From: Portulaca oleracea
Taxonomy: Eukaryota > Streptophyta > Magnoliopsida > Caryophyllales > Portulacaceae
Reading direction: 5' to 3'
Length of the DNA stretch: 64,000 nucleotides
NCBI GenBank assembly: GCA_029582165.1
Contig: CM055888.1
Coordinates: forward strand, 31,139,408 to 31,203,407
In this document: piece after piece, positions 33,011 through 43,859 of the stretch
How the letters are laid out: each line of letters begins with the position of its first letter
Numbering within the stretch: position 1 is the stretch's first letter
Translations under genes and position numbers: made by a program
Notes under the pieces: model-generated
What the model was told of the DNA's origin: nothing
What the model saw: the letters and a program-made list of their open reading frames with translations, nothing else
The model's database searches: none

Positions 33011-34208
33011 CTTGGCTCGCAACACGTACATAACCTAACCATGTATTATTTGTCCCTCACAAAAATAAAATGACTCGAGTATCAACCCAAAAATATAATT
33101 TGACAACTTTTGGATTTGTGACTGAACCCGAAATATTTAAGGTCGGGTTTCCTACGTACCTTTAATGGGATCAAGTCAACGTAGTTCTAAGCCAACTTTG
33201 ACTCAAAATATAATTTAATGGGGATTTTGAGTTCGTGACTGAACCCGAAAAATTTAACGTCGGGTTTCCTACGTACCCTTGATGGGATCAAGTCAACGTA
33301 GTTCTAAGCCAAGTTTATTGCGACTATTTCACAATCTGTTTTCTGGTGAAGGCATAATAACTAATTATGAGAGTGCCACTAAGGCAATTAATTTGGCTTT
33401 CCCATTGACATTCACATAAGTTACACGTATAACACCTGGATTTTCAATTTGCATGATAATTGTGTTGTCAAACCATAGCTTCTTCTATCCCTTTGTTGTA
33501 TGATTTTGTGGGAAGCTAATTTTGACAAAGCAAATTGCTATGTACAGACCCATTCTAAGCTTGGGAGAATGGGGGCTTATGCTAACTTGACAAGTATTTG
33601 AACCCAATTTGTTCATTTTGCATCAGCTCAACATCTTGACATGGCCTCTAAATACTGCATGTTCAGTTTGATTGTTAGGCCTAGGTTCCTTTAATATGAA
33701 ACATGAAGCCACTTTGCACTATGCTTTAAATGAAGGTATCAATTTTATTTTATTTTACCCATTCAAAACCAAGTGATGAAGCTTTGTATAAGACAATGCA
33801 AATCCACAGTACACATTTCAATTGCAAATTGGTGCTCAATCATGGTTCTCCCTTCACTGTGTTCCTTCCCTTTTTATCTCAAAAAAAAATGTCCATGAGA
33901 TTGACCAAGTTTGCAAGCGGTTGTAGAAAAGAACATACGAAGGGGCATCGTGATCACATGATCTGATCATCTTCCGACACTCTTATTTAACCCATGGAGT
34001 ATAACAAATTTGCTCATTGTTGCAGTACTGACACAGGCAACAACACATGTTCGTTTCTGACACTTTATGAACCAAAATATTATACATCCAGCAAATCATA
34101 ATGTTACAGCTTGTGTATGGTTTGGTGGATTCAGTAGAACCGAGGTGCCAAAAGACCAAAAATAATCATAGCTCTTGCAAGAACCAGGGTCATGAGAGAC
34201 CCAGAATT

Positions 34209-34461
34209 ATGGGTCTTTACAAATCCGGGATTCCTAAAAATCCAATTTTTATGAGTCATCACCAACCCGGGATCCGCAAGGATCCAATTTTTATGGGTCG
34301 TCGCCAACCCGGGATCCATAAGGATCCATTTTTGTGGGTCGTCACCAACCCGAGATCCGCAAGAATCCAGTTTTTATGGGTCGTCACAAACCCAAGATCC
34401 GCAAGGATCCAATTTTTATGGGTCGTCACCAACCCGGAATCCGCAAGGATCCAAATTTTGT
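34209..34461. repeat. 42-bp tandem repeat, six units
   Basis: Units start at about 34210, 34252, 34294, 34336, 34378 and 34420. The core is GGGTCGTCACCAACCCGGGA followed by TCCGCAAGGATCCAATTTTT. Each unit keeps the frame, which produces spurious long open frames. Confidence 0.92.
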
Positions 34462-37400
34462 GAGTCCCGAAGGACCCAAGATTTGCGATTCCCTCAAGGA
34501 TCGAGATTTATCTTGTCTAAACCCTTGAGAACCACCAGTAGCCAACCCTCTGACAATCAACCAAGACTTCCAAACTACCAATTCCTTTACCTCTTATCAC
34601 ATCTCTTTGGTCAATAAGAGTGTAACACGTGAACAGGGGCCGATGACAAATTAACATTCATGTTGTGGGTAATCTGCCAAGTATGAGAACTCACAATTTA
34701 CATGATAACCCAGAGTTTGAGACTGATTTTGAGAACTTAGTTAGACTCAACTTGTCGAAGTTGGCTTGGTTTCATGGACAAGAAGATTTCCTTGTACTTT
34801 TCCATGGAAGAAAGAGGCAAAGATGAAGGCTGATGAAGAGGAAAACACATGTGAGGAGAGACTATCTCAAAGAAACTATACCTTTGAATCTATAATCGTT
34901 TTGATAACCGCACCTTTACTCCTCTGTTCTCCTACTTCTTCCCTCGGAATTTTTTATCTGGAATTCTTTTGCCTTCCTCTCTTTTTCTTGGCTGCCTCTA
35001 ATTCCTCTTTATAGAGAAGTTAAAGAGCAGTTTTTACACCCCTAAAATCTAGCCTCCATGATGCCGTAAAATAAGATCATGGAGGGCAGATGGCCTTATC
35101 TTCTTTGACCCCTTCCTGTTAGTTTATTCCACAGTTAACAAAGCATGCATTAAGCCCAATCTCTCATTTTGGTCGGCTAGAACTAGAACACCGAACCATA
35201 TTTTCTTATGCTTTGGTGAAATAATGGCCATATGAAATATGCTATTTTTTTTCGGTAACAAGACCAAGCCCAGGGTAATTGTCAAATGACCTTCTGTTTT
35301 TATTTGTCTCATCTTTATTTGGGCTACTAGAGACAAGGTCCATTTAAGTTTAAGCCATTTCACGTAAGCTCTTTTCTTTTCTATTAGTATTAGGACCAAA
35401 TATTGATTTTGATAAATTAAAAAAAAATTTAAGAAGAAAAAAAAATATTATCAAAATTTTGGGTTCAACAATCTACATCGCTAGTACCTTCGAGGCACCG
35501 AAATAGGTTAGAACATGTATGATTAGCAAGAGACGTCAGTGTTTCAATATCATTTAAATACCGTACTTCAAGACCCAAATACAGTACTTCAGGACTCAAA
35601 TACGGTACTTTAGGACCGCTAAATTTCTCATCATCTTTTCGGGATCGAAAGGGGGGTTGTTTTCATATCAAATGATTGTACCCCCTACTAGGGTACTTAA
35701 AAGGGAGTGATTTGCTCATGCAACATTATCTTAGCACTTTGCTACATAAATTAATTTATGCATGTAAGATCATTCTGAAAATGTGCAACTTGTAAACCAA
35801 GGCAATAACAAATTTTACCAAAATCTTTCATTCCAAATACGCTTATAAAGCAATCCACAGCTTTTGAGGCTCTTCGAGAGTCCAAACCATCAATAACATT
35901 TACAAACAATTAGGATTCGGATCATTTAATCATTTCCTTTGATTATGCAGTATGCGTCCATATTGCTTTAGTCACATATATCTCTATCAACTAAATAACC
36001 AATATTCTCGAGAATTTTAATCTGTGCTTCCGGCACTTTGAACCCTTCAGGAGTTCTATATAAACATTATTATCAAAATTTTCATAAGCTATAATGATAT
36101 TTATAAGATGCATAATTAGCTTTTCACGTACTGCTAAATTTAAGGTATCATGATGTAGTGACATGGACTATATAGGAGTATATTCCTTCATAGTTGATAC
36201 CAAGTCTTTGCAAAAGCACTTATGCAACAAGCCGCTTCTTATGCCTTATATCTCATAATCTCCCTTTCTCATTCTATTTTCACACAAAGACGTAACTGTA
36301 TCCCACGAGTTTTACACCAATTTGGTGTATGGACAACAGATCCTGATATTTCCAATTTTACAAGCGATCTAATTCTTAAATGCATCTTTCCACTTGGCCA
36401 ATCTCATCAGGCCTAAACTCATGATCCTCATGATTACTCACAGTAGTGAACGCTATATTTTATAATCAAATACTATATCGACGTCGACTTCATTTCGGTT
36501 CTACCTTATCCAATTCATGCCATAATTGAGATCTCATCATATTCGCGAATTTCAGGTGCTTGAGCTTGTGGTGCAACTTCCACATTTGTCATGATTGAGG
36601 ACTCTTCTGGAGTCAAAATTTCCTCATTTCGGTTATCATTAATTATTCGCTCCTTTTCCTTTTTCGAGGACTATTGTCTTTGGAACCGACTGGTCTACCA
36701 CGCTTTATATGTGGTCGAGACTCATTAACAATTTAATTTGTCCTACTGGGACATCAATTCTTATAGGAGCATTAGTAGTTAGGATATATGATCTAATAAA
36801 TCTTTGTGGGTAAGTAGAATATCTGGCAGTAGATTCGCTCAAGTTTGCAGACGAATTATATTTGAACTTCCAGTTCACATTACATTGTATGAGGATCATA
36901 ATAATTCGTTCCAACTTATTTCCTTGTCCAACAACTTGATTTCTCCCCCTAATGTTGGGAAAATTGTGTCATTATAATCGACAAACTGTGCCATAAGTAT
37001 ATCTCCAATGAATGGTTCTATTATATTTAAGTATGGATATACCCAACATATATTCTTGATTCCTTCGGGGTCCCATCTTAGTGCGTTATTATGGAGCTTA
37101 CATCGCACATGCTCAAATTTATAGGTGAGAGATTTTTGGCTCATGGTCAGAAATCATTGTAGGGGAGAAATAAACATTCATGATAACCTCTTGGCCTTAT
37201 TTGGATCAATGTTGGTGCATGTAACGTGACATGTCCCTGAACAGTTGTAGTAAGCTCCGCTCTCAAAAGTAATAGGTTTGCCATTTATTATATACTCAAC
37301 ATCTCATATATTAATGATTCTATAGGATCATTTTACATATAAACGTTTTACATAGGATGCTTAACATCTATGTCCATTAGCATATAAAAACTATCAAAAG

Positions 37401-38764
37401 TCTTCACCATCACTATCAAGATGAATCTTCTTGATTGATAATTAGAAATGTGCTCGTAAATCAATTGAGTAAACAATCTTACAAGCGCCAGGTTGCAAGT
37501 TGATAGTAAACATACAAATGACTATCTCACTGATGCATCTAGTAAAGTCATACTATATTCAAATAGTTTACATATGGGTCTATAGGACCAACACAAATAT
37601 CACTTGTACACAATCCAGGAATATAAGGGATTCAATTCCTATCTTTGCTAATGATGGTGTTATAATTACTTTTCTTTGATAGAGAGAGCTAATTATAACT
37701 CATTTGATTAAGGATCTTCTGGCCCTTTAAAATATATCCATATGGGTTCTTCTTAAGAGGATTGATCCAATATGCTCCTACTATGATAAAGTCTTCATCA
37801 ATAGAGTATATACTTCAAATTGGATTAATTGTTTAGAATAACCCATAAAATAAGGGTTATATCATTTTTAATACACATGTTGTTCAAAGCAATTTTCATA
37901 ATATATGAATACTAGTTGTCTCAACATAGTATTCATTCCTACGAATATCTTTGAAACTTAATTAATAAGTTCCTTTGAGACTCACTTGGTGGAGAGAAGT
38001 ATTTGCACAGTATGAAAGTTAGTTACACCAAGTAATATTATATGCGCTTTTCTGGAGCCTTTAATCAAAGTAGACTGTCATATATATAATACTAATATTT
38101 GCTTCCCTCATCAATGGACAAGAACTACGTAATTTATTATCACTAAAAATGTGGGTTGTTCTAGTGTCTGTAGGACATGTATCTATCACCTCATTTATAT
38201 ATGTTCCAATTAAGTAAGTATCCATGAAATTCACTTCAAGATAAATAATATAATATCAATGCATATAAAACATATAGTGGAAGTGCTTTAATCACTTATT
38301 CATAAAAAGAAACTCCATTTCAGAAGCACATACATAACTCTTGAAAGTTAAATACTCCATAGTGAAAATGCATTAATCATGGATATCGATATCATTGATT
38401 ACTTTTTAAAACATGTCTATGAGAGAATAATGAATAATCACATAAATATCATTAAATTCTCACAAAGATATATTCCATCCATATGCCCATATAGTATCTT
38501 AATCAAATATCCAATACATACTATAATTTGTATTATGCTTAGGAAACAAAGTTCATGCATATTTGGTCAATCAATAACAATGCACTTTGTGATTAGGCAC
38601 TACGAAACAAGCAGTCATGTTCATAATACTGGAAAAATACTTAATCATTCAATATGATCAACCAATTTCAATAAATCATTGATCATATAGTCTTAAACAG
38701 ATGAGAACACACTAACTCGCATTTTGTATGCATAACATTTACAATAAGGTGCATACATATCAAA

Positions 38765-39216
38765 TAGACCTGCTCAATGGGCCGGGGACTCGCCCGGGCC
38801 GGCCCGACCCGGCCTGAAAAAATGCGGGTCAAGGTCACAATTTTAGAAGGTGACCCGGCCCGGCCCGAAAATGTTGGGGCCCCGAAGTGTGGTTGGACCG
38901 GGCTCGGGCCGAGGGTTGGTGACCCGGCCCGGCCCGCCGACCCGACTAAATACAATTTTTTTATAAAATTCTTAGATTAAATTTAAGTTTTTTTTTGTGA
39001 CCCGACCCGGCCTGACTAAATACATAAATAAAATGCGTAAATTTTGAGCTTTTTTGATAAAAAAAAATTCATTTTATATATTTGTCGGCCCGTTGACCCG
39101 GCGTAGTGGTCCGGTCGGGCTCAAAGGCACTTCGGCGAGTCGGGCCGCCGACGGGTCAAAAACTTCCGACCCGACTGACCCGACCCATGACCCGGCCCGA
39201 CCTTTGAACAGGTCTA
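38765..39216. mobile_element. Non-autonomous hAT element, GC-rich
   Basis: The ends are TAGACCTGCTCAA and, reverse complemented, TAGACCTGTTCAA. The 8-bp duplication ATATCAAA is perfect (38757-38764 and 39217-39224). The body is built of GGCCCGACCCGG-type repeats, giving strong GC contrast with its AT-rich host. It is non-coding. Confidence 0.93.
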
Positions 39217-40129
39217 ATATCAAATCATATGAATATTCATGAAATAATAGAAACACATGAAGACTCATAATAATCCATAATTATGTAAATATCAACAGGA
39301 TAATATTTCCGTAAACCCAATAATCAATGCTATATTTGATCACCATGCATATAATAAATTTTCTAGCAAGGATGTCAAATTCATAATGCCTCGACCTAGT
39401 TTCCCCCCAAATAAATCTTCACAATCAAATCAAGTTCACAGTTAGCACTTAAGTTACCAAAGTTAGGAAAATTTAATAGTTCTGGACAGAGTTCAATGCC
39501 AATCAACAAAGGGCCTGAAGAATAATTAAAACACAACAATTGCTAAAGTCTTTGAACAATGCCAAGAGGGAGATCTAAGAAGTAACGACTTGAAATAACG
39601 TGCACAACATAAATAATAATATCACTTACTATCAAAAGTTTATAAAATAATATCTTGTGCTTTTTGATTAAGCCTGATAAGGTTCAACAAGATATTATGA
39701 CGTACAACAGGTACGTGTCATTTCCATTTCCTCATTAATAATACATTTCTCACTTTTGTATCATTCATGTTTTTCAATTCCGTGTTCCTACTCCTGGTAG
39801 GGATATCAACTTTTAAAAGATTAGCATGACTACGATCACGAATATGTTGACTATCACGGCTACTGTCCTGACCTTTGTTTTGCTTATGATTCTTGAGATT
39901 ATATCCTGCCACATTCACTTCAGGGAATGAGACGAAACCATTTGGGGGTTCTAATGATCCCATAGGTCATTATTAATAAAATTATGTAAATTTTCATCTA
40001 AACATTATACTCCACACTTGTAACAAAAATGCTCAATTTAATCGACGATATAAACCTTAATAACCTCAAGTATACTATCATCGTCTTTCAACAATTCTTA
40101 TGCCAATTAACAACTCTATACTCTAATTG

Positions 40130-41165
40130 GCAGGAAAGCAAACTTCTGGCTCACTAAAGATATTATATAGAGCTTCAATGATTGGAGTGAACTTCTAGTT
40201 CACTACTAATACGTGTAATCAACGGAAATAAAATTTAATATTAGTGGTCGGACAAATTTCTGGTTCACCAATGAGATAAGAATCCTTTTTTTTTTCAATA
40301 ACAGAGTGAACTTCTAGTCACTAATAAAATTAGATAAAATTCTTAACATTAGAGTGAACTTCAGGTTCACTAATGAAAATAAGACAAATTTGATATAACT
40401 TCTCGTTAACTAATAAAACTAAATAACAGTATTAATATTAGAGCGACTTCTGGTTCACTCATAAGATAAAATTTTCGACATATGAGTGAACTTCTAGTTC
40501 ACTTAATGAAGTAAGGCAAAATTCTTACCATTCCGGTGAACTTCCAGTTCACTGATAAGATTAAATGAAACATTCGTAACATTTCTGAATCACTAATGAA
40601 ATCAAACAATACTGTCAAGTGTAAGGTGAATTTCTGATCAACGATAAGATAAAATTTGCGATCTACGAGTGAACTTCTGGTTCTTTTGATGAAATAATGT
40701 AAAATTCTTACTACTGGAGTGGACTTCTGGTTCACCAATGAAATTATACAATCTTTAACTATAACCATAATATCAAATAACAAAAGACTTTAACCATATA
40801 AAGGCGATGAAGTGAACTTCTGGTTCACTAATAAAATAAAATAAATTTCGTATTATTGGGAACTACTTCTGGTTTGTTAATGAAAACACATAAAATCTTA
40901 TACCTAAAGACAATAAATAGTACACAATAATCTGACAACAAAGTTGTTCATAAATATAAATTATGCAAATTTAATATTAACAGAAGGGTGAACTTCTGGT
41001 TCACCAAGAAGATTATACAAATTTCAATATCATAGTGAACTTCTGCCCACTAATGAAAAATAAATGTTTCATTATCAGGGTGAACTTCTGGTTCACTACT
41101 AATATTTACACACCTTCAATGCGAATAACAATCTTAATATTAGTGATGAGGTGAATTGCTGGTTC
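40130..41165. repeat. Dispersed GTGAAC-TTCTG-GTTCAC palindrome array
   Basis: About 18 copies of a 17-bp interrupted palindrome, GTGAACTTCTGGTTCAC or close variants, occur at irregular 45-110 bp spacing, usually followed by TAATGAAAT. The AT-rich spacers are less conserved than the palindrome. The array lies downstream of the primer-binding site on the copia E strand, where 5' leader and gag should be. Confidence 0.88.
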
Positions 41166-41431
41166 ACCAATAAGAAAAAGAATATCGGAGTAAATCCAAT
41201 ATGAATTGAATAAGTGATAGGGAACGAAGAGGCAAAAACATACGTGTAATTAATAACTTTACTTCCAATTGGTACTTGGCATCGCCATCACTGAAGAAGG
41301 ATTTAGATTTTGATCTCATAAATACTTCTAATTCTAGATTCTTGACCCTTGTTTCTTCATCAAAACTCAAAAACCCTAAACCCTTATAGAATATAAAAAT
41401 AAATAAATAGTAGAGTCTGGTGCTGATAACA

Positions 41432-41654
41432 TATTATGAAACAATAATAGATGAACGCGATATAGAGAGAAAAGTGAAGAACAATAGAGACACAGAGAGA
41501 CTGAGGGAGGAGAATCAGTGAACTTTTATTCATAACCCACAAGGGGTATTTATACTAATTACATAGTGAGATCACATGAGAAAAATTCTCCTAAACCCTA
41601 ACCACCTAAGAGATATTAATGGACATTCACAAATAAATATGTTATTTTATAACA
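41432..41654 (-). repeat. Copia E LTR (5' LTR on its own strand)
   Basis: This is the partner of 30633-30855. Its outer end abuts ATATATATTC. Confidence 0.9.
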
Positions 41655-43700
41655 ATATATATTCTATACAATTTAAAATTATTATAAATAAAATATTATT
41701 ATAAATAAAATATTAGAGAGAAAACATAAAGAAGTCAACATTACTAAGAAGACCAAATCCAGAGAGGGAAGAAAATAAAACATAAAAAGCCGGAGGGTCC
41801 TATAAAATTCTAATCGTAAAAAAAATAAATTTACAATTACATGTTTTATAAACAAAATTTTTATTTTCAAGCGAATCTCCAGTTGAAATTTAAATATTTT
41901 TCTATATTAATTTAAACTAGTGTTAAACCCGTGCTATGCACGGGCATATTAAAACAAAGAATCTTAATGTTAAAAAGACAACTACATAACAAATATTCCG
42001 GCTTCCAATAATAAAAATGATTGACATTATAAGGCATTTAATGAGAAAATTTTAAAAGCCAAATAATACAGATCATGGCGGCCTTGACATCCATCATGTT
42101 TAAATGTCGAACCTACAATTTAGACTTATCATTTATAGAGTGATACAATTGTACGAAACAGACTGTACATATTGAATTTGAAGTACCCCGTGAATAAAAC
42201 TCTTAAACCTGCAATTTAGTGTTAATTTGAAACCATTTATGTTAACTATTGAACCTACAATTGCTTATTCCTTTGATTATCCAATGTCAAGAGTCTTAAT
42301 TTGAAGTACCCCATGAATTTGAAGTATAGATTGAAGTTAATATGCATAGCACAGGAGACATACTGATAGTACTTTTAGAATAATCAAAGAAGTGTCTGGA
42401 ATGAAGACGTAACATCGAGTTGAAATTCGTGGTTCCTATCAGGTACTATTGACGTTGTTTAGCCGTGTATTTGGTTTCGTTTTCAAAATATGGAAATTTT
42501 ACGAATTTGAGTTTCTGCATGTTTAATATCAACTGCTTTTTTGACAATCTGAGTTCAAATGCGTTTCAAGTGTTTATATACGCGAATTGGAAGAGATTTT
42601 GAACCGAATTCATAAATAATATGTGTTGGAAGAAAAAAACCACTGTTAAGCACTTCACCAAAAAAAAATAAATTATGGTGTGATACATACTGATAGTACT
42701 TTTAGAAAACTAACCTATTTGTATTTGCAGGTTTGCCCAAAATTCAATGGTTGCTTCAAATGTTGATAACTGACAGATTGGAAGAGAATGAAAGATGTTT
42801 CGATGTCTGGTCGGGAGATAGAATCCTAATTAGATTTGGGTGAGAGGTAGATTCCTAATTAGATTTGGGTGGGAGTTAGAGTCCTAATTGGGTTGGGAAG
42901 TAGATTTCTAATTAGATAAGATAAACTCTTAATTTGATTTGACTTATTGTTTAAATCGATTTTTTTATTATTTCATTGGCGAAATTTTTTACTGTATTTT
43001 TAAATCGATTTTTTTCTTTAATCTGATTGGCCAATAACCCTACAATCACTCTGGGTTGAGTATTTCAAATTTTGAATATATTACTTTTATATTATTATTA
43101 TTATAGATAAATGAAAGCTAGTGATAATTTTTTTCTATTTTGATAGATGGTAGTGACATTTTTTATTTTTTGGATAAGTGTAGTGATGTTTTTGACATTT
43201 TTGGAATATTGAGTTGCATTTTTGTCAAATTAATATTTTAACCGGTTCATAACCTGCTATATTAGGTTTCAGTGACATTTTTTACTTTTTTTAGAAAGTT
43301 TAGTGACAATAATGACAGTTTGTAAAAAGTAGTGACATTTTTTACTATTTTGAAAAGTTGAGTGACGTTTTTGAGTTTTTTGGAAAGTTTAGTGACAATA
43401 ATGACAGTGTGTAAAAATTAGTGACATTTTTTACTATTTTGAAAAGTTGAGTGACATTTTTGTTCACCGCTTTTTCTCAAGTTAGATAATTCAGACGAAT
43501 CTAAATTCAGATCAAACTCGGGTTTAGAAAATAGATAAAAGAAATATTATGTCTAAATATTTAGTTTATATGGTTCGTGTCAAAATCAGGTGGAGATCAA
43601 ACCGATTTTTTCCCCCCAAATCATATAAATTAGAAACTGAGGGCATTTTGGGCGGATAAAAAGAGAAAAGGTGAAGGGAAACGGAAGTGGGTTACCGGTG
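41655..43700. other. AT-rich upstream region with small repeats
   Basis: No gene is seen. A perfect hairpin, CCCGTGC-TAT-GCACGGG, lies at 41928-41944 and may mark the end of an unidentified repeat. From about 43140 to 43460 short segments with TAGTGACATTTTT and GACAATAATGACAGT recur at an approximately 89-bp period. The promoter of the downstream gene should lie in the last few hundred bases. Confidence 0.5.
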
Positions 43701-43804
43701 GAAGGAAACCCAAGAAGCGAAGTGTTGAATCTTTATTCTTTTTAATCAGAAGGTTCGGGACTCATCTGATCATTGTACCTCCATTCTCATTTGTTAATCA
43801 CCGT

Positions 43805-43809
<5 letters not shown>

Positions 43810-43842
<33 letters not shown>
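43810..43842. repeat. (GA)n tract in the presumed 5' UTR
   Basis: About sixteen AG units end some 15 bases before the start codon of the UBA/PUB gene. GA-rich leaders are common in plant genes. Confidence 0.85.
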
Positions 43843-43844
<2 letters not shown>

Positions 43845-43859
43845 GGCATTGAATCAAGA

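Larger units (their letters stand above)
31267..35470. mobile_element. Very long (4.2-kb) solo LTR, Tat/Ogre-like by size
   Basis: It begins TGTTGAGC and ends GGGTTCAACA. The flanking duplication ATCTA is perfect (31262-31266 and 35471-35475), and it splits the copia pol remnant. It contains four CCTACGTAC ... CGTAGTTC boxes (31653, 31953, 33151, 33268), a tandem array at 32040-33010 and a 42-bp array at 34209-34461. No coding sequence is visible. An LTR of this size fits Tat/Ogre-type gypsy elements, but the family call is inference. Confidence 0.82.
31040..37700 (-). pseudogene. Copia E pol remnant
   Basis: Reverse-strand blocks follow the copia order. Integrase-core-like text is at about 37640-37400. 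RPRGYHECLF, from the later integrase, is near 37210. DTIFPTLGGEIKLLDKEISW is at 36975-36916. The NAPIRIDVPVGQ linker is near 36760. RT start-like WKDAFKN is near 36400, an REKLIMHLINIIIAYENFDN block near 36130, and FGMKDFGKICYCLGLQVAHF near 35840. The PYLS region is near 35600. The solo LTR then interrupts, and an RNase-H-like stretch with HAKQIR is near 31170. Frameshifts and stops are frequent, so it is non-functional. I see no clear gag or protease between 37700 and 41430. Confidence 0.82.
30633..41654 (-). mobile_element. Ty1/copia element E, reverse strand, nested and decayed
   Basis: LTRs of 223 bp each (30633-30855 and 41432-41654) begin TGTTATGAAAC (TATTATGAAAC on the right) and end TTTTATAACA. 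The flanks GTATA and ATATA are a possible 5-bp duplication with one mismatch. On the reverse strand the right LTR is followed by TTATCAGCACCAGAC, a tRNA-primer-like site, and the left LTR is preceded by the purine run CATCAGGGGGAGTT at about 31057-31070. The pol domains are in reverse-strand order. A 4.2-kb solo LTR and a 452-bp hAT element interrupt it. Confidence 0.88.

Noticed and set aside
34209..34461. Evenly spaced repeats considered as a CRISPR array
   Set aside because: Units are contiguous 42-bp tandem copies without unique spacers, and the genome is a plant.
34101..34528. Long repetitive open frames with a QPGIRKDP-type motif
   Set aside because: They result from a 42-bp tandem repeat whose length is divisible by three.
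38683..39268. Pro/Arg/Gly-rich open frames on both strands
   Set aside because: They are by-products of GC-rich GGCCCGACCCGG repeats within a hAT element.
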